DNA of 28,585 nucleotides from DATJWY01 sp035500775 (GTDB lineage Bacteria; Pseudomonadota; Alphaproteobacteria; Acetobacterales; Acetobacteraceae), in NCBI GenBank assembly GCA_035500775.1, contig DATJWY010000142.1:1-28585 (forward strand), written 5' to 3'. Positions 14,887 to 22,568 of the stretch are shown here, in pieces (within the stretch, counting starts at the first letter, position 1; each line of letters opens with the position of its first letter). Made by a program: the position numbers and the translations under genes. The notes below the pieces were generated by a model that ran no database searches, was not told the DNA's origin, and saw nothing but the letters and a program-made list of their open reading frames with translations.

Positions 14887-15387
14887 TCAGGACCCGGTTT
14901 TGGCCGGCGCGGCGCCGGCGGACGGCAACGCCGCACCCTTCGGCAGCACCGTGGCGGCCACATTCAGCGTGGTGTAGCCCGGCGTGCCGCGCACCAGCAG
15001 ACGAACGCTGAAATGATCGGTCCCGGTGAACCCGGCATTCGGCGCGTAGTTGATGCTGGTCTTGCCCAGCCAGGTGCGGATCGGGGCATGGCCGTTGCTC
15101 GGACGCACCGGCTCCAGCCCGGCATCGAACGGCTTGCCGTTCGGCTGCGTCACCTCGACCGGGCAGTAGCCGCCGTCATTGGCGACGGTAAGGCTGACCG
15201 CATTGGTCCCGCCCTGCATCAGGGTGAACGGGGCGACCGCGCAGGTCTCGGCCGGCGGCGGCCCGTACGCGGGCCGGGGAACCGGCGGCGCCACGGGCGG
15301 CGCCTTCTCGGCGCATCCCTGTAGCAGGAGGCCAATTGCTGTCAGGCCGGCGAAAACTCGCAGATCCACTCGCGCACTCCACGTCAT
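14887..15387 (-). CDS. Putative lipoprotein with an Ig/cadherin-like beta domain
   Basis: A 166-residue protein starts MTWSARVDLRVFAGLTAIG and has a hydrophobic signal ending in LLQGC at about residue 27, a plausible lipobox. A proline-rich linker (PPVAPPVPRPAYGPPP) precedes a beta-rich domain with NYAPNAGFTGTDHFSVRLL, a motif typical of bacterial Ig/cadherin-like repeats, and VAATVLPKG at its end. It is likely anchored in the envelope; function is unknown. The frame stays open to an ATG at 15528, but that start lacks a spaced ribosome site and would bury the signal. AGGGA lies 11 bases before 15387. A 288-base divergent gap separates it from the exported protein gene. Confidence 0.75.
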   Translation of the reverse strand: MTWSARVDLRVFAGLTAIGLLLQGCAEKAPPVAPPVPRPAYGPPPAETCAVAPFTLMQGGTNAVSLTVANDGGYCPVEVTQPNGKPFDAGLEPVRPSNGHAPIRTWLGKTSINYAPNAGFTGTDHFSVRLLVRGTPGYTTLNVAATVLPKGAALPSAGAAPAKTGS

Positions 15388-15675
15388 CGGCTGGATGTCC
15401 CTGATCGTCCGGACGCCATCGCTCCGGGCCAGTTGCCAGCGAATAGCCTGGGCGCGTGCGGAGGTATAGGGGCCGTGCGCGGGGGCGCCGCCATCCGCCT
15501 TCGCCACAGCGAACACATCGGCCGACATCCCTCAGGAATCAAAGAGGAATCCAGATTTCGGTTGATTTCCCGGCCGATAGACGCTTCATCTCACATTTAG
15601 GGTGATCCTGGCCTCGCGCCACCAGCCCGTCGGCAACGTAAATTGTCACCGCAATCCGCAGGTCTGGAGACCAAC

Positions 15676-16224
15676 ATGCGTATCCTGCTGTCCGGCCTCG
15701 TCGCCGCCGGCCTTCTGACGAGTTCCTTCGCCCAGGCCATCGAGCCCTGCGCCCGCCCGGCCGACCAGACGGCGTTCAACGTCGAGGGGCTGAAGAGCGA
15801 GCTGATGGTCACGGCCCTCTCCTGCCACGCGCAGAACAAGTACAACGCCTTCATGGCGCGGTACAAGGGCGACATCGCCGCGAACGAGAGCGCGCTGGAC
15901 GCCTATTTCAAGCGCACCTATGGCCGGTCGGCACAGAAGGCGCATGACGACTACATCACCCAGCTCGCCAATGTTCAGTCCGAGGACGGACTGCAGGCCG
16001 GCACGGCGTTCTGCGACACCTTCGCCTCCATGTTCGACGAGGTGCAGGCGCTGCATGACGGCTCGGAACTGCCGGATTACGCCAGCGCCAAGGACATCGT
16101 GCAGCCGGTGTCGCTGACGAGCTGCGCGCTGAACGAGAAGCCGCCGGTGCACGGCAAGAGCCGGATTCACCACACCCGCGCGACGGGCGGAAGCCACAAG
16201 CAGCTCCGCACCGCCAGCCGCTGA
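15676..16224 (+). CDS. Exported protein of unknown function
   Basis: This 182-residue protein has a classical signal peptide (MRILLSGLVAAGLLTSSFAQA, cleaved before IEPC). The mature part is largely helical with about four cysteines (EPCARP, ALSCHAQNKYNAF, AFCDTF, LTSCALNE), which may form two disulfides in the periplasm. The C-terminus is basic (HKQLRTASR). GGAGA six bases upstream supports the start at 15676. The family looks like small periplasmic proteins of alphaproteobacteria, but I cannot name a function. Two strong hairpins follow the gene. Confidence 0.8.
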   Translation: MRILLSGLVAAGLLTSSFAQAIEPCARPADQTAFNVEGLKSELMVTALSCHAQNKYNAFMARYKGDIAANESALDAYFKRTYGRSAQKAHDDYITQLANVQSEDGLQAGTAFCDTFASMFDEVQALHDGSELPDYASAKDIVQPVSLTSCALNEKPPVHGKSRIHHTRATGGSHKQLRTASR

Positions 16225-16245
16225 TCCCGGCCCACGCCACCGGCC

Positions 16246-16338
16246 AGGCGTTTCCACCGTGCCCGCGCACGGTGCGAACGCCTTGTCCCGGTTCACCCGA
16301 CACGCCCAACGGCCGGACCATACTTGGTCCGGCCGTTG
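16246..16338 (+). terminator. Two tandem strong hairpins after the exported protein gene
   Basis: The first hairpin is AGGCGTT/AACGCCT outside CACCGTG/CACGGTG (16246-16283). The second is a perfect 14-base stem with loop TACT (arms 16307-16320 and 16325-16338). They lie 22 and 83 bases past the stop. Only a short T-poor tail follows, so they may protect the 3' end rather than terminate. Confidence 0.5.
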
Positions 16339-16388
16339 TCGTTACAAGGCGCCAGAGCACGATAGCTTTAGGTTGATCTATAGGAAGG

Positions 16389-16515
16389 CCAGGGGCGCCG
16401 CCCCTGGACCCCGCCGGGGCCGTACGGCCCCGGACCCCATTACTTCACTTTTTTAATAACATTTTGGGGGTCTGGGGCCTCAAGGCCCCAGTGGGGTTTG
16501 GGGCAAAGCCCCAAA
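16389..16515. repeat. Palindrome array between convergent genes, with a central T-run
   Basis: The modules are CCAGGGGC/GCCCCTGG with loop GCC, CCGGGGCC/GGCCCCGG with loop GTAC, a central AT-rich stretch with six T at 16449-16454, CTGGGGCC/GGCCCCAG with loop TCAA, and TTTGGGGC/GCCCCAAA with loop AAA. The hairpins followed by the T-run could form a real terminator for rightward transcription. Confidence 0.8.
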
Positions 16516-16540
16516 TCTCTGCGCTTCAATCTCAGGCAAT

Positions 16541-16946
16541 ATGTTTCGCCCGGACGAGGCCTCCCCAGGGAAAGGCCTGCGTCCTGCCGGGATCAGTGCA
16601 GGATGATCTCGACGCGGCGGTTCTGCGGCTCGCGCACGCCCTTGGCGGTCGGCACCAGCGGGTTGCTCTCGCCATAGCCGTGGATGAGGATCTCGTTCCG
16701 GGGCACGCCGTCGCGGATCAGCTCGGCCTCCACGCTCTGGGCGCGGCGGACGGAGAGACGCTGGTTGTAGGCGGCGGTACCGGAAAGGTCGGTGTAGCCG
16801 TTGACCTCGATGCGGGTGGTCTGCACGCGGGTCGAGGCCTGCGCCGCCTCGGCGATGATCTGCCGCGCGCGGGCGGTCAGGTCGGCGCGATCCCAGTCGA
16901 AGAACACGAGGTAGGTGCGCGCGGGCTCCGGCGCCGGGGCGGCGAC
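16541..16946 (-). repeat. Duplicated tract, copy 1 (OmpA domain and 3' flank)
   Basis: This tract is nearly identical to 18149-18554 at a constant offset of 1608 bases without gaps. I count about six mismatches in the coding part. It covers the OmpA C-terminal domain and continues about 50 bases past the stop codon, so identity is not explained by protein conservation alone. Confidence 0.9.
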
Positions 16947-17792
16947 CGGCGTGGGCGCGGGCGCGGCCTCGGCGGGCGGCACCGGGTTCAGTTCGTAGCG
17001 CAGGCCGAGCAGGAAGCTGTGATTATAGTCGGTGCGGATATCCAGGTTGCCGCGCGAAACACCGGCCGGCCGCACGCCCGAGGCCCCGATCACGCCGCTG
17101 GATGACGCATCGAACTGCGCGTTGCCGACCACGCTGAAGAAACGATACTCGGCGGTCATGGAGAGGCCGGGCACATAGGCGATCGGGAAGGAGAGGCCGA
17201 ACATCGCCTGATAGGCGAAGGTGCCGTAGGTGCCGCCGACCCGCTCGTTGAACGGCGGCTCGACGCTGTTGGCCTGGATGTGGCTCCAATTGGTCCAGCT
17301 ATAGCCGACACCGCCGCCGAAATACGGGTAGAGCCAGTTGAGCCCGATATCCATGTCGAACAGCGCGTTCGCCATGACGCCGTAATTCTGCTGCTGGCCG
17401 CCAGCCTCGTTGGGCAGGCCGGAACTCAGGAAATGCTGCAGGCCGTTATAGCGGTAATTACCCTCGACCTCGACGCGGATGCCGTTGCCGAACCCATAGC
17501 CGGCGCTGCCGACGCCGACGTAGCCGGCATCGAATCGTTCCTTACCGCCGGGGAAGAAGGGCGAGATGCGGACTCGCTCATCCTGCACCAGATTGGCGCC
17601 GCCGCCGCCGCCGAAATAAATGCCGGTCACCGGCTGGGCCTGCGCCTGCCTCGGCACGCAGACCAGCGCGCCCCCCAGAACCGTCGCCCCCACGAGAGCC
17701 GTCGCACCCATGGCGAGCGGCGCGCGGAGCGTCAGGCTCCGTGCCGCCGTCCTCAGGAACGTCCCTGCCAGCCAAACCGAGCGGAGTTTCAT
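16593..17792 (-). CDS. OmpA-family outer-membrane protein, copy 1
   Basis: This 399-residue protein combines an N-terminal eight-strand type beta-barrel (about 54-285) with a C-terminal OmpA peptidoglycan-binding domain (about 290-399). The domain shows YLVFFDWDRADLTARAR, VNGYTDLSGTAAYNQRLSVRRA with the conserved Asp and Arg that bind diaminopimelate, and GYGESNPLVPT. It would tie the outer membrane to the cell wall. The signal peptide is unusually long (about 53 residues, ending QAQA before QPV). GGGGAG seven bases upstream sets the start at 17792. Its barrel is only loosely similar to that of the neighbouring copy, while the C-terminal domain is almost identical in DNA. It is read separately, since a terminator follows the upstream copy. 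Confidence 0.93.
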   Translation of the reverse strand: MKLRSVWLAGTFLRTAARSLTLRAPLAMGATALVGATVLGGALVCVPRQAQAQPVTGIYFGGGGGANLVQDERVRISPFFPGGKERFDAGYVGVGSAGYGFGNGIRVEVEGNYRYNGLQHFLSSGLPNEAGGQQQNYGVMANALFDMDIGLNWLYPYFGGGVGYSWTNWSHIQANSVEPPFNERVGGTYGTFAYQAMFGLSFPIAYVPGLSMTAEYRFFSVVGNAQFDASSSGVIGASGVRPAGVSRGNLDIRTDYNHSFLLGLRYELNPVPPAEAAPAPTPVAAPAPEPARTYLVFFDWDRADLTARARQIIAEAAQASTRVQTTRIEVNGYTDLSGTAAYNQRLSVRRAQSVEAELIRDGVPRNEILIHGYGESNPLVPTAKGVREPQNRRVEIILH

Positions 17793-18113
17793 CGCGGTCT
17801 CCCCGTCACACATTCTTCGCCGCACATTGCACCTCCGCCTGCCAACCTGCCGCCGATGGAGCCCGCGGGTCCCGGCGCAGGTCGCACGCCAGTCGCGGCC
17901 TGCGCCGCCCACCTGTGCCCGTTACACCGTAAACACACCAGCCCCCCGGCGTGTCGGCCCGCGCAGGTCTGCCAGCGGTTTTTGCGCCTTCATGGCGGCG
18001 GCGCAACAGTATCCACGCAACACGACAGAGCAAAAAAACGGCACCGCCCGCTACGCGGCGTCACACACTCCTGGCCGCGCCCCACGCCCGCCGGATTCGC
18101 CCCGCCCCACATG
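17793..18113. other. Gene-free region upstream of OmpA copy 1
   Basis: This stretch of about 320 bases lies between the terminator of OmpA copy 2 and the start of copy 1. It must hold the copy 1 promoter, but I see no convincing -35/-10 pair and no ORF that looks real. Confidence 0.5.
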
Positions 18114-18140
18114 AAAAAACCGGCCCCGCGAGGAGCCGGC
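18114..18140 (-). terminator. Intrinsic terminator of OmpA copy 2
   Basis: On the minus strand CCGGCTCC/GGGGCCGG pair through one G-U wobble around the tetraloop TCGC, followed at once by six T (18114-18119). It lies 61 bases after the stop. It is the best intrinsic terminator in the window, and it falls just outside the duplicated tract, so copy 1 lacks it. Confidence 0.88.
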
Positions 18141-18148
18141 TTTTCCTG

Positions 18149-18554
18149 ATGTTTCGCCCGGACGAGACCTCCCCAGGGGAAGGCCCGCGCCCTGCCGGGA
18201 TCAGTGCAGGATGATCTCGACGCGACGGTTCTGCGGCTCGCGCACGCCCTTGGCGGTCGGCACCAGCGGGTTGCTCTCGCCATAGCCGTGGATGAGGATC
18301 TCGTTCCGAGGCACGCCGTCGCGGATCAGCTCGGCCTCCACGCTCTGGGCGCGGCGGACGGAGAGACGCTGGTTGTAGGCGGCGGTGCCGGAGAGGTCGG
18401 TGTAGCCGTTGACCTCGATGCGGGTGGTCTGCACGCGGGTCGAGGCTTGCGCCGCCTCGCCGATGATCTGCCGCGCGCGGGCGGTCAGGTCGGCGCGATC
18501 CCAGTCGAAGAACACGAGGTAGGTGCGCGCGGGCTCCGGCGCCGGGGCGACGAC
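18149..18554 (-). repeat. Duplicated tract, copy 2 (OmpA domain and 3' flank)
   Basis: This is the partner of 16541-16946. Homology starts about nine bases after the terminator stem and stops in the linker between barrel and OmpA domain, where the two proteins become different. Confidence 0.9.
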
Positions 18555-19304
18555 GGGGACCGGCGGGGCCGGCGGCGGCACTTCCGGCTGGAACAGCTGG
18601 TAGCGGAAGCCGAACAGGCCGGCATGGTTAAAGGTGCCGTCCGTACGGATGCTCCCGCGGGTCGGCGGGTTGCTGCCATAGAAGACCTGCCCCTTGGAGG
18701 TCAGATTCTCGGGGATCGTGGTGAAGCGATACTCGACGGTAAACGCGAGGCCCGGGACCGAGGCAATGTTGTAGGCGAGGCCGAGAATGGCCTGAGTGGC
18801 GAAATTACCGTCCGTGCCGGTGTTGCGGATATAGGTCGAGTTACCGGCGACCGTGCCGTAGGCGCGGGCGTTCTGGAACTGCAACTGCTCGTAGCCGACG
18901 CCGACGCCGACATACGGCGCGAGGCTTGGCACGCCATACGGGGTCAGGTCGAAATCATAGAGCACGTTGACGAAGCCGCCATACTGCTGCTCGTCGCCGC
19001 CCGCCGAGAGCGAGCCGGCATTGGTCAGCTTGTTGTCGCGCCAGTCACCCTGCAGCTCGACCCGGAGGCCGTTGCCGAAGCCGTAACCAACCGCGCCCGA
19101 AGTGAACAGGCCGGGGTCGGTCTGCAGGTTGCCGCCGCTGCTGAGATTCACGCCGCCGTAATTCAACCCATTCACGGACTGGTCCTGCATGCCGCTCACG
19201 CCGACGCCGGCGGCGATGTAGGGGCCGGAAACGGGCTGAGCGGCGATGGCGGCCACCGGCACGGCCAGGATCGTCGCGGCCAGCAGCGCATTGCGGAGCA
19301 TCAT
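18201..19304 (-). CDS. OmpA-family outer-membrane protein, copy 2
   Basis: This 367-residue protein has a standard signal peptide (MMLRNALLAATILAVPVAAIA, then AQPVSG), an N-terminal barrel (about 22-250, with YIAAGVGVSG and GYGFGNGLRVELQGDW), a Pro/Ala linker and a C-terminal OmpA domain (about 258-367). Only one residue (G for A) differs from copy 1 over the final 110 residues. The role is outer-membrane anchoring to peptidoglycan. AGGAGA eight bases upstream fixes the start; the second ATG is adjacent. A 310-base leader precedes it and contains an 18-base palindrome. The strong terminator downstream marks it as its own transcription unit. Confidence 0.94.
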   Translation of the reverse strand: MMLRNALLAATILAVPVAAIAAQPVSGPYIAAGVGVSGMQDQSVNGLNYGGVNLSSGGNLQTDPGLFTSGAVGYGFGNGLRVELQGDWRDNKLTNAGSLSAGGDEQQYGGFVNVLYDFDLTPYGVPSLAPYVGVGVGYEQLQFQNARAYGTVAGNSTYIRNTGTDGNFATQAILGLAYNIASVPGLAFTVEYRFTTIPENLTSKGQVFYGSNPPTRGSIRTDGTFNHAGLFGFRYQLFQPEVPPPAPPVPVVAPAPEPARTYLVFFDWDRADLTARARQIIGEAAQASTRVQTTRIEVNGYTDLSGTAAYNQRLSVRRAQSVEAELIRDGVPRNEILIHGYGESNPLVPTAKGVREPQNRRVEIILH

Positions 19305-19447
19305 TAATTGTTCTCCTTTGTTGTGTCGCCTGCGCGTTGCACGCAGCCGCGGGAGCCAGACGGAACGACCGCCCCCACCTCTCGCTGTCGTAACAATATC
19401 ATCAGAAACGCGGCACAGGAGATGTCCATCACCGTTTCGCGAGCGAA

Positions 19448-19465
19448 TGTTGCTGTCCAGCAACA
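19448..19465. promoter_or_regulatory. 18-base perfect palindrome upstream of OmpA copy 2
   Basis: TGTTGCTGTCCAGCAACA consists of two perfect 8-base arms around TC, about 145 bases upstream of the gene. It could be a dimeric regulator site or a small hairpin in the leader RNA. I cannot assign a regulator. Confidence 0.4.
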
Positions 19466-19558
19466 GATACGACGACTTTGACGCAACACCCCGGCGCGGC
19501 AACCTCCGAAGCGCGCCGGTGCCGCCCGGGTTACGCCGGAGACCTCTGAAAACGCGGG

Positions 19559-19607
19559 AAAAACGGAAGGGGGCCGGGCGAGGTGGCGCCTCCGCCACAC
19601 CGCCCGG
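19559..19607 (-). terminator. Probable terminator of the 135-residue protein gene
   Basis: CCGGGCG/CGCCCGG and GTGGCG/CGCCAC stems are stacked across a small internal loop, starting eight bases past the stop. On the minus strand five T (19559-19563) follow about ten bases after the stem. Confidence 0.5.
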
Positions 19608-19614
19608 GGGTGCG

Positions 19615-20022
19615 CTACCCGGCGCGGCGCGGCGGACGGAGTTGCGTCACCAACGCGCCGCGGGGCATGGGTGCGTCCTCGTTCCCGGCCACGACGCAAT
19701 CAGGGCAAATCTCCGCAAGCGCATCGGCGAGACGCGGGTACACGCCAAGCATGCGCTGCTCCAGCCGCTGCCAGACGGCGTATCCCGCGCCCCGGCGCAG
19801 GATGCGCCAGGACGGCCAGTCATTCTCGTATTTGTAGAGGGAGACGCCCGTGACCTCCTCCCCCGCATCGCCTGCGCCGCCGTCGCTGGGGGCGGCGATG
19901 CGCATGGCTGAGAAGCCGTACGGCCGTGCCGCCTCCAGCCACTGATGCAACAATGCCACATCTCGCCGCCCGAAATAGCCCACCGGAAACGCCAGCACCG
20001 TCCCGTCGTTCGCCTCGTCCAT
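19615..20022 (-). CDS. Protein of unknown function, 135 residues
   Basis: The protein begins MDEANDGTVLAFPVGYFGRRD and is soluble, with no signal peptide or membrane segment. It has mixed alpha/beta character (LLHQWLEAARPYGFSAMRIA, GVSLYKYENDWPSWRILRRG) and two cysteines near the end (CPDC-VVAG), arranged C-x-x-C. A lone CxxC could bind metal or be redox active, but nothing else supports that. GAGGGA eight bases upstream supports the start. It is divergent from the 2-hydroxyacid dehydrogenase gene, with a 13-base palindrome between them. I do not recognise the family. Confidence 0.65.
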   Translation of the reverse strand: MDEANDGTVLAFPVGYFGRRDVALLHQWLEAARPYGFSAMRIAAPSDGGAGDAGEEVTGVSLYKYENDWPSWRILRRGAGYAVWQRLEQRMLGVYPRLADALAEICPDCVVAGNEDAPMPRGALVTQLRPPRRAG

Positions 20023-20071
20023 CGCGCCTGTCCCTCATGCAGTCCGACAGGCAAAATTTAACATAAATTAA

Positions 20072-20084
20072 CAACCTCAGGTTG
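20072..20084. promoter_or_regulatory. Palindrome in the divergent intergenic region
   Basis: CAACCTCAGGTTG is a perfect 6+1+6 dyad inside an AT-rich stretch between two divergent genes. It overlaps a rightward TTGACT, a possible -35 without a visible -10. It could be an operator for either gene. Confidence 0.3.
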
Positions 20085-20237
20085 ACTAAATCCGCTCCGG
20101 CTCTGGTTTCGCCCGCCCGGCGCGGGGGGCTATCCTCCCCGTCCGGCCGGATCGCCCGCCCGTCGCCCCCCGGCCAGAGCCGGATCGGCGCAACAATGCC
20201 TCCATCCGAACCGATGGCGCTCCAAGGAGACAGAAGC

Positions 20238-21197
20238 ATGGCCCGGACCCTCCTGATCACCCGGCTCCTGCCTCGGGACGTGCTGGCGCGGGCCGATCGG
20301 GACTACCATGTGCGGCTGAACGATGCCGTCGGTGTTCTGCCGACGGACCAATTGGTGCGGCTGGCCCAGGGCGCGGACGCGATCCTCTGCACCCCGATGG
20401 ACCGGCTGAACGCGGCGGTGATCGCCGCCCTGCCCGACAGCGTCCGGGTGATCGGCACATTCAGCGTCGGCTACGAGCACATCGACCTCGCCGCGGCAAA
20501 GGCGCGCGGCATCGCCGTCGTCAACACGCCGGACGTCACCTCCGCGCCGACGGCGGAAATCGCCATGCTGCTGATCCTGGCGGCGGCGCGGCGGGCCGGC
20601 GAGGGCGAACGGCTGGTCCGCTCCGGCGGCTGGACCGGCCTGACCGCCCTGCAACTGCTCGGCACCGGCGTCACCGGACGCCGGCTCGGCATCTTTGGCA
20701 TGGGCCATATCGGCCGCGCCCTCGCCCGCATGGCGCGCGGCTTCGACATGGAGATCCACTACCACAACCGCTCCCGCCTGCCGCCGGAGATGGAACAGGG
20801 CGCGACCTACCACGCGAGCGAAGACACGATGCTGCCGCTCTGCGAGGTGCTCTCGCTCAATGCCCCCGCCGGGCCGGAAACCACGGACTGGCTGAACGCC
20901 GAGCGCATCGCCTGGCTGCCGGAAGGCGCGATCGTGGTGAACACCGCGCGCGGCACCCTCATCGATGACGAGGCGCTGATCGCGGCGCTCCGCACCGGCC
21001 ATGTGCGCGCCGCCGGGCTCGACGTGTATAACCACGAGCCGCGCCTGCATCCGGGCTATCTGGAGCTGGAGAACGTCGTCCTGCTGCCGCATATCGGCAG
21101 CGCCACCTGGCAGGCGCGCAACGCCATGGGCTTCGTGGCGCTGGACGGGATCGACGCCGTGCTCGCCGGCACGGTGCCCTCCAACCGGCTGGTCTAG
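20238..21197 (+). CDS. 2-hydroxyacid dehydrogenase (glyoxylate/hydroxypyruvate reductase or D-glycerate dehydrogenase type)
   Basis: This 319-residue NAD(P)H-dependent enzyme reduces 2-keto acids to D-2-hydroxy acids. The Rossmann motif GIFGMGHIGRALARMARGF (about 154-172) and the catalytic triad are visible: Arg in NTARGTLIDD, Glu in VYNHEP, and His in LLPHIGSATW. The closest subgroup by motif is the GyaR/GhrB type acting on glyoxylate and hydroxypyruvate, but formate- or phosphite-type specificity cannot be excluded by eye. AGGAGA eight bases upstream fixes the start at 20238. The upstream in-frame ATG at 20197 lacks a ribosome site. It forms a single-gene unit. Confidence 0.92.
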   Translation: MARTLLITRLLPRDVLARADRDYHVRLNDAVGVLPTDQLVRLAQGADAILCTPMDRLNAAVIAALPDSVRVIGTFSVGYEHIDLAAAKARGIAVVNTPDVTSAPTAEIAMLLILAAARRAGEGERLVRSGGWTGLTALQLLGTGVTGRRLGIFGMGHIGRALARMARGFDMEIHYHNRSRLPPEMEQGATYHASEDTMLPLCEVLSLNAPAGPETTDWLNAERIAWLPEGAIVVNTARGTLIDDEALIAALRTGHVRAAGLDVYNHEPRLHPGYLELENVVLLPHIGSATWQARNAMGFVALDGIDAVLAGTVPSNRLV

Positions 21198-21204
21198 ACG
21201 GAGC

Positions 21205-21441
21205 CTTGAGGCCCCAGTCTCCAAATCACTTAAGCAATGGATTCCAAAAGCTTATACCAACGGCCCTATTGATTGACCCATGCAAGGAAGCTGCGGGGCT
21301 CTGCCCCGCACCCCGTCACGCGCAGGCGTGCCTTCGCACGACGGGGGCAGCGCCCCCAGACCCGCACGAATTTGGAATCATTTATGAAAAGGGGTCTGGG
21401 GCCAATGGCCCCAGTGAGGTCCAGGGGCGGAGCGCCCCTGG
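21205..21441. repeat. Long palindrome array between convergent genes
   Basis: The modules in order are a degenerate CCTTGAGG remnant, TGCGGGGC/GCCCCGCA with loop TCT (21292-21310), the CCCCGTCACGCG..CGACGGGG module (21311-21347), GGGGGC/GCCCCC, CTGGGGCC/GGCCCCAG with loop AAT (21396-21414), and CCAGGGGC/GCCCCTGG (21421-21441). It occupies almost all of the space between the dehydrogenase and the fRMsr gene. Confidence 0.8.
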
Positions 21442-21450
21442 CCTTGCTGG

Positions 21451-21954
21451 TCAGCCAAACAACTCCGGGTGACAGCTCTCGACATAAAGCACCGCCACCG
21501 CCTCCACCCCCGCGCGATCAGCCTCGGTGAAACGCCCGAGCGCCGGACTGTCGATATCCAGCACGCCGAGCACGCGCGACCCGAGCAACAACGGCGCCAC
21601 GATCTCCGAGCGCGACGCGGAATCACAGACGATATGCCCCGGAAAAGCGTGCACATCCGGCACCACCAGCGTCTCCCGCCGTGCCGCCGCCGCGCCGCAG
21701 ACGCCTTTGCCGAGGGCGATGCGCGTGCAGGCCGGCTGCCCCTGGAACGGGCCGAGCACCAGATCCTCCCCGCGCTGGAAGTAGAATCCGGCCCAGTTCA
21801 CCGCCGGCATCCGGGTAAAGAGCAGCGCCGCGGTATTGGCCGCGTTCGCCACCGGATCGGTTTCGCCCGCGAGCACGCCGCGCAGCTCGCTCAGCAGATC
21901 CTCCCAGCGCGTATCGAGCAGCCGCTCGCGCGGATCGTCGGCGGGGGTGCTCAT
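21451..21954 (-). CDS. msrC: Free methionine-(R)-sulfoxide reductase, GAF-domain type
   Basis: This 167-residue protein is a single GAF domain of the fRMsr (YebR) kind, which reduces free methionine-R-sulfoxide with thioredoxin. The signature is intact: NWAGFYF, ACTRIALGKGVCG with two cysteines and HIVCDSASRSEIVAPLL with the third, matching the three conserved cysteines of the family, followed by GVLDIDSPALGRFTEAD. Its ATG overlaps the msrB stop codon in an ATGA arrangement, so translation is coupled to msrB. Together the pair repairs both free and protein-bound R-sulfoxides. Confidence 0.93.
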   Translation of the reverse strand: MSTPADDPRERLLDTRWEDLLSELRGVLAGETDPVANAANTAALLFTRMPAVNWAGFYFQRGEDLVLGPFQGQPACTRIALGKGVCGAAAARRETLVVPDVHAFPGHIVCDSASRSEIVAPLLLGSRVLGVLDIDSPALGRFTEADRAGVEAVAVLYVESCHPELFG

Positions 21955-22379
21955 TTCGATTCGGGCTCGAACTTCAGCGCCACGCCATTCGTGCAATAGC
22001 GCAGCCCGGTCGGCTCCGGCCCGTCCGGGAACACATGCCCAAGATGGCCGCCGCAGCGCGCGCAATGCACCTCGGTGCGCAGCATCCCGAAACTGCGATC
22101 CTCGGAGACGCCAATCACGCCGTCCGCGATTGGCGTGTAGAAGCTCGGCCAGCCGGACCCGCTCTCATACTTGGCGTCGGAGGGGAACAAGGGCTGACCG
22201 CACCCGGCGCAGATGAAGGTGCCGGGGCGCTTCTCGCTGTTGAGCGGACTGCTACCGGCCGGCTCGGTGCCGTGGCAGCGCAGCACCTGGTATTGCGCCG
22301 GGCTGAGCGCGCGCCGCCACTCCTCGTCGCCGCACGCCGCCGGGTCCGTCGTCCGCACGCCGCTCGATCCGGTGCTCAT
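21951..22379 (-). CDS. msrB: Peptide-methionine (R)-S-oxide reductase MsrB
   Basis: MsrB reduces the R epimer of methionine sulfoxide in proteins. The 142-residue protein has zinc-binding CAGC and CARC pairs, the GSGWPSFYTPI active-site strand, HLGHVFPDGP, and the catalytic cysteine in RYCTNGVAL near the end. A cysteine in LRCHGTEP may be the resolving one. The start at 22379 is preceded by both GGAGG and AGGGA. It lies first in a two-gene operon with the fRMsr gene. The 190 bases upstream, before the palindrome element, should carry the promoter, but no clear one is seen. Confidence 0.96.
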   Translation of the reverse strand: MSTGSSGVRTTDPAACGDEEWRRALSPAQYQVLRCHGTEPAGSSPLNSEKRPGTFICAGCGQPLFPSDAKYESGSGWPSFYTPIADGVIGVSEDRSFGMLRTEVHCARCGGHLGHVFPDGPEPTGLRYCTNGVALKFEPESK

Positions 22380-22568
22380 CGTTCCCTGCCTCCGCTTGCC
22401 ATGCCCGCCGCCTGGTGCCGGGCGGCAAGACATAGGGTGGGTGGAACCGGCCGCGAAATCCACCCCGAACCGCGTGTCCAACGCGGGACCGGGGCCGTAC
22501 CGGCTCCGCCGCCGGTCACGGCCGCGCGAGCGCATGCCCCCCGTGCCAAGGGTAAGACATCCCAAGGT
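22380..22568. other. Upstream region of the msrB operon
   Basis: About 190 GC-rich bases separate msrB from the inverted palindrome element. I see no ORF, no good promoter and no recognisable operator. Confidence 0.4.

Noticed and set aside
15388..15528. Longer start for the lipoprotein
   Set aside because: GAGGG abuts the upstream ATG with no spacing, and the extension would place the signal sequence and lipobox inside the protein.
20082..20237. Longer start for the 2-hydroxyacid dehydrogenase
   Set aside because: In-frame upstream starts lack ribosome sites and add non-conserved sequence; the ATG at 20238 has AGGAGA at good spacing.
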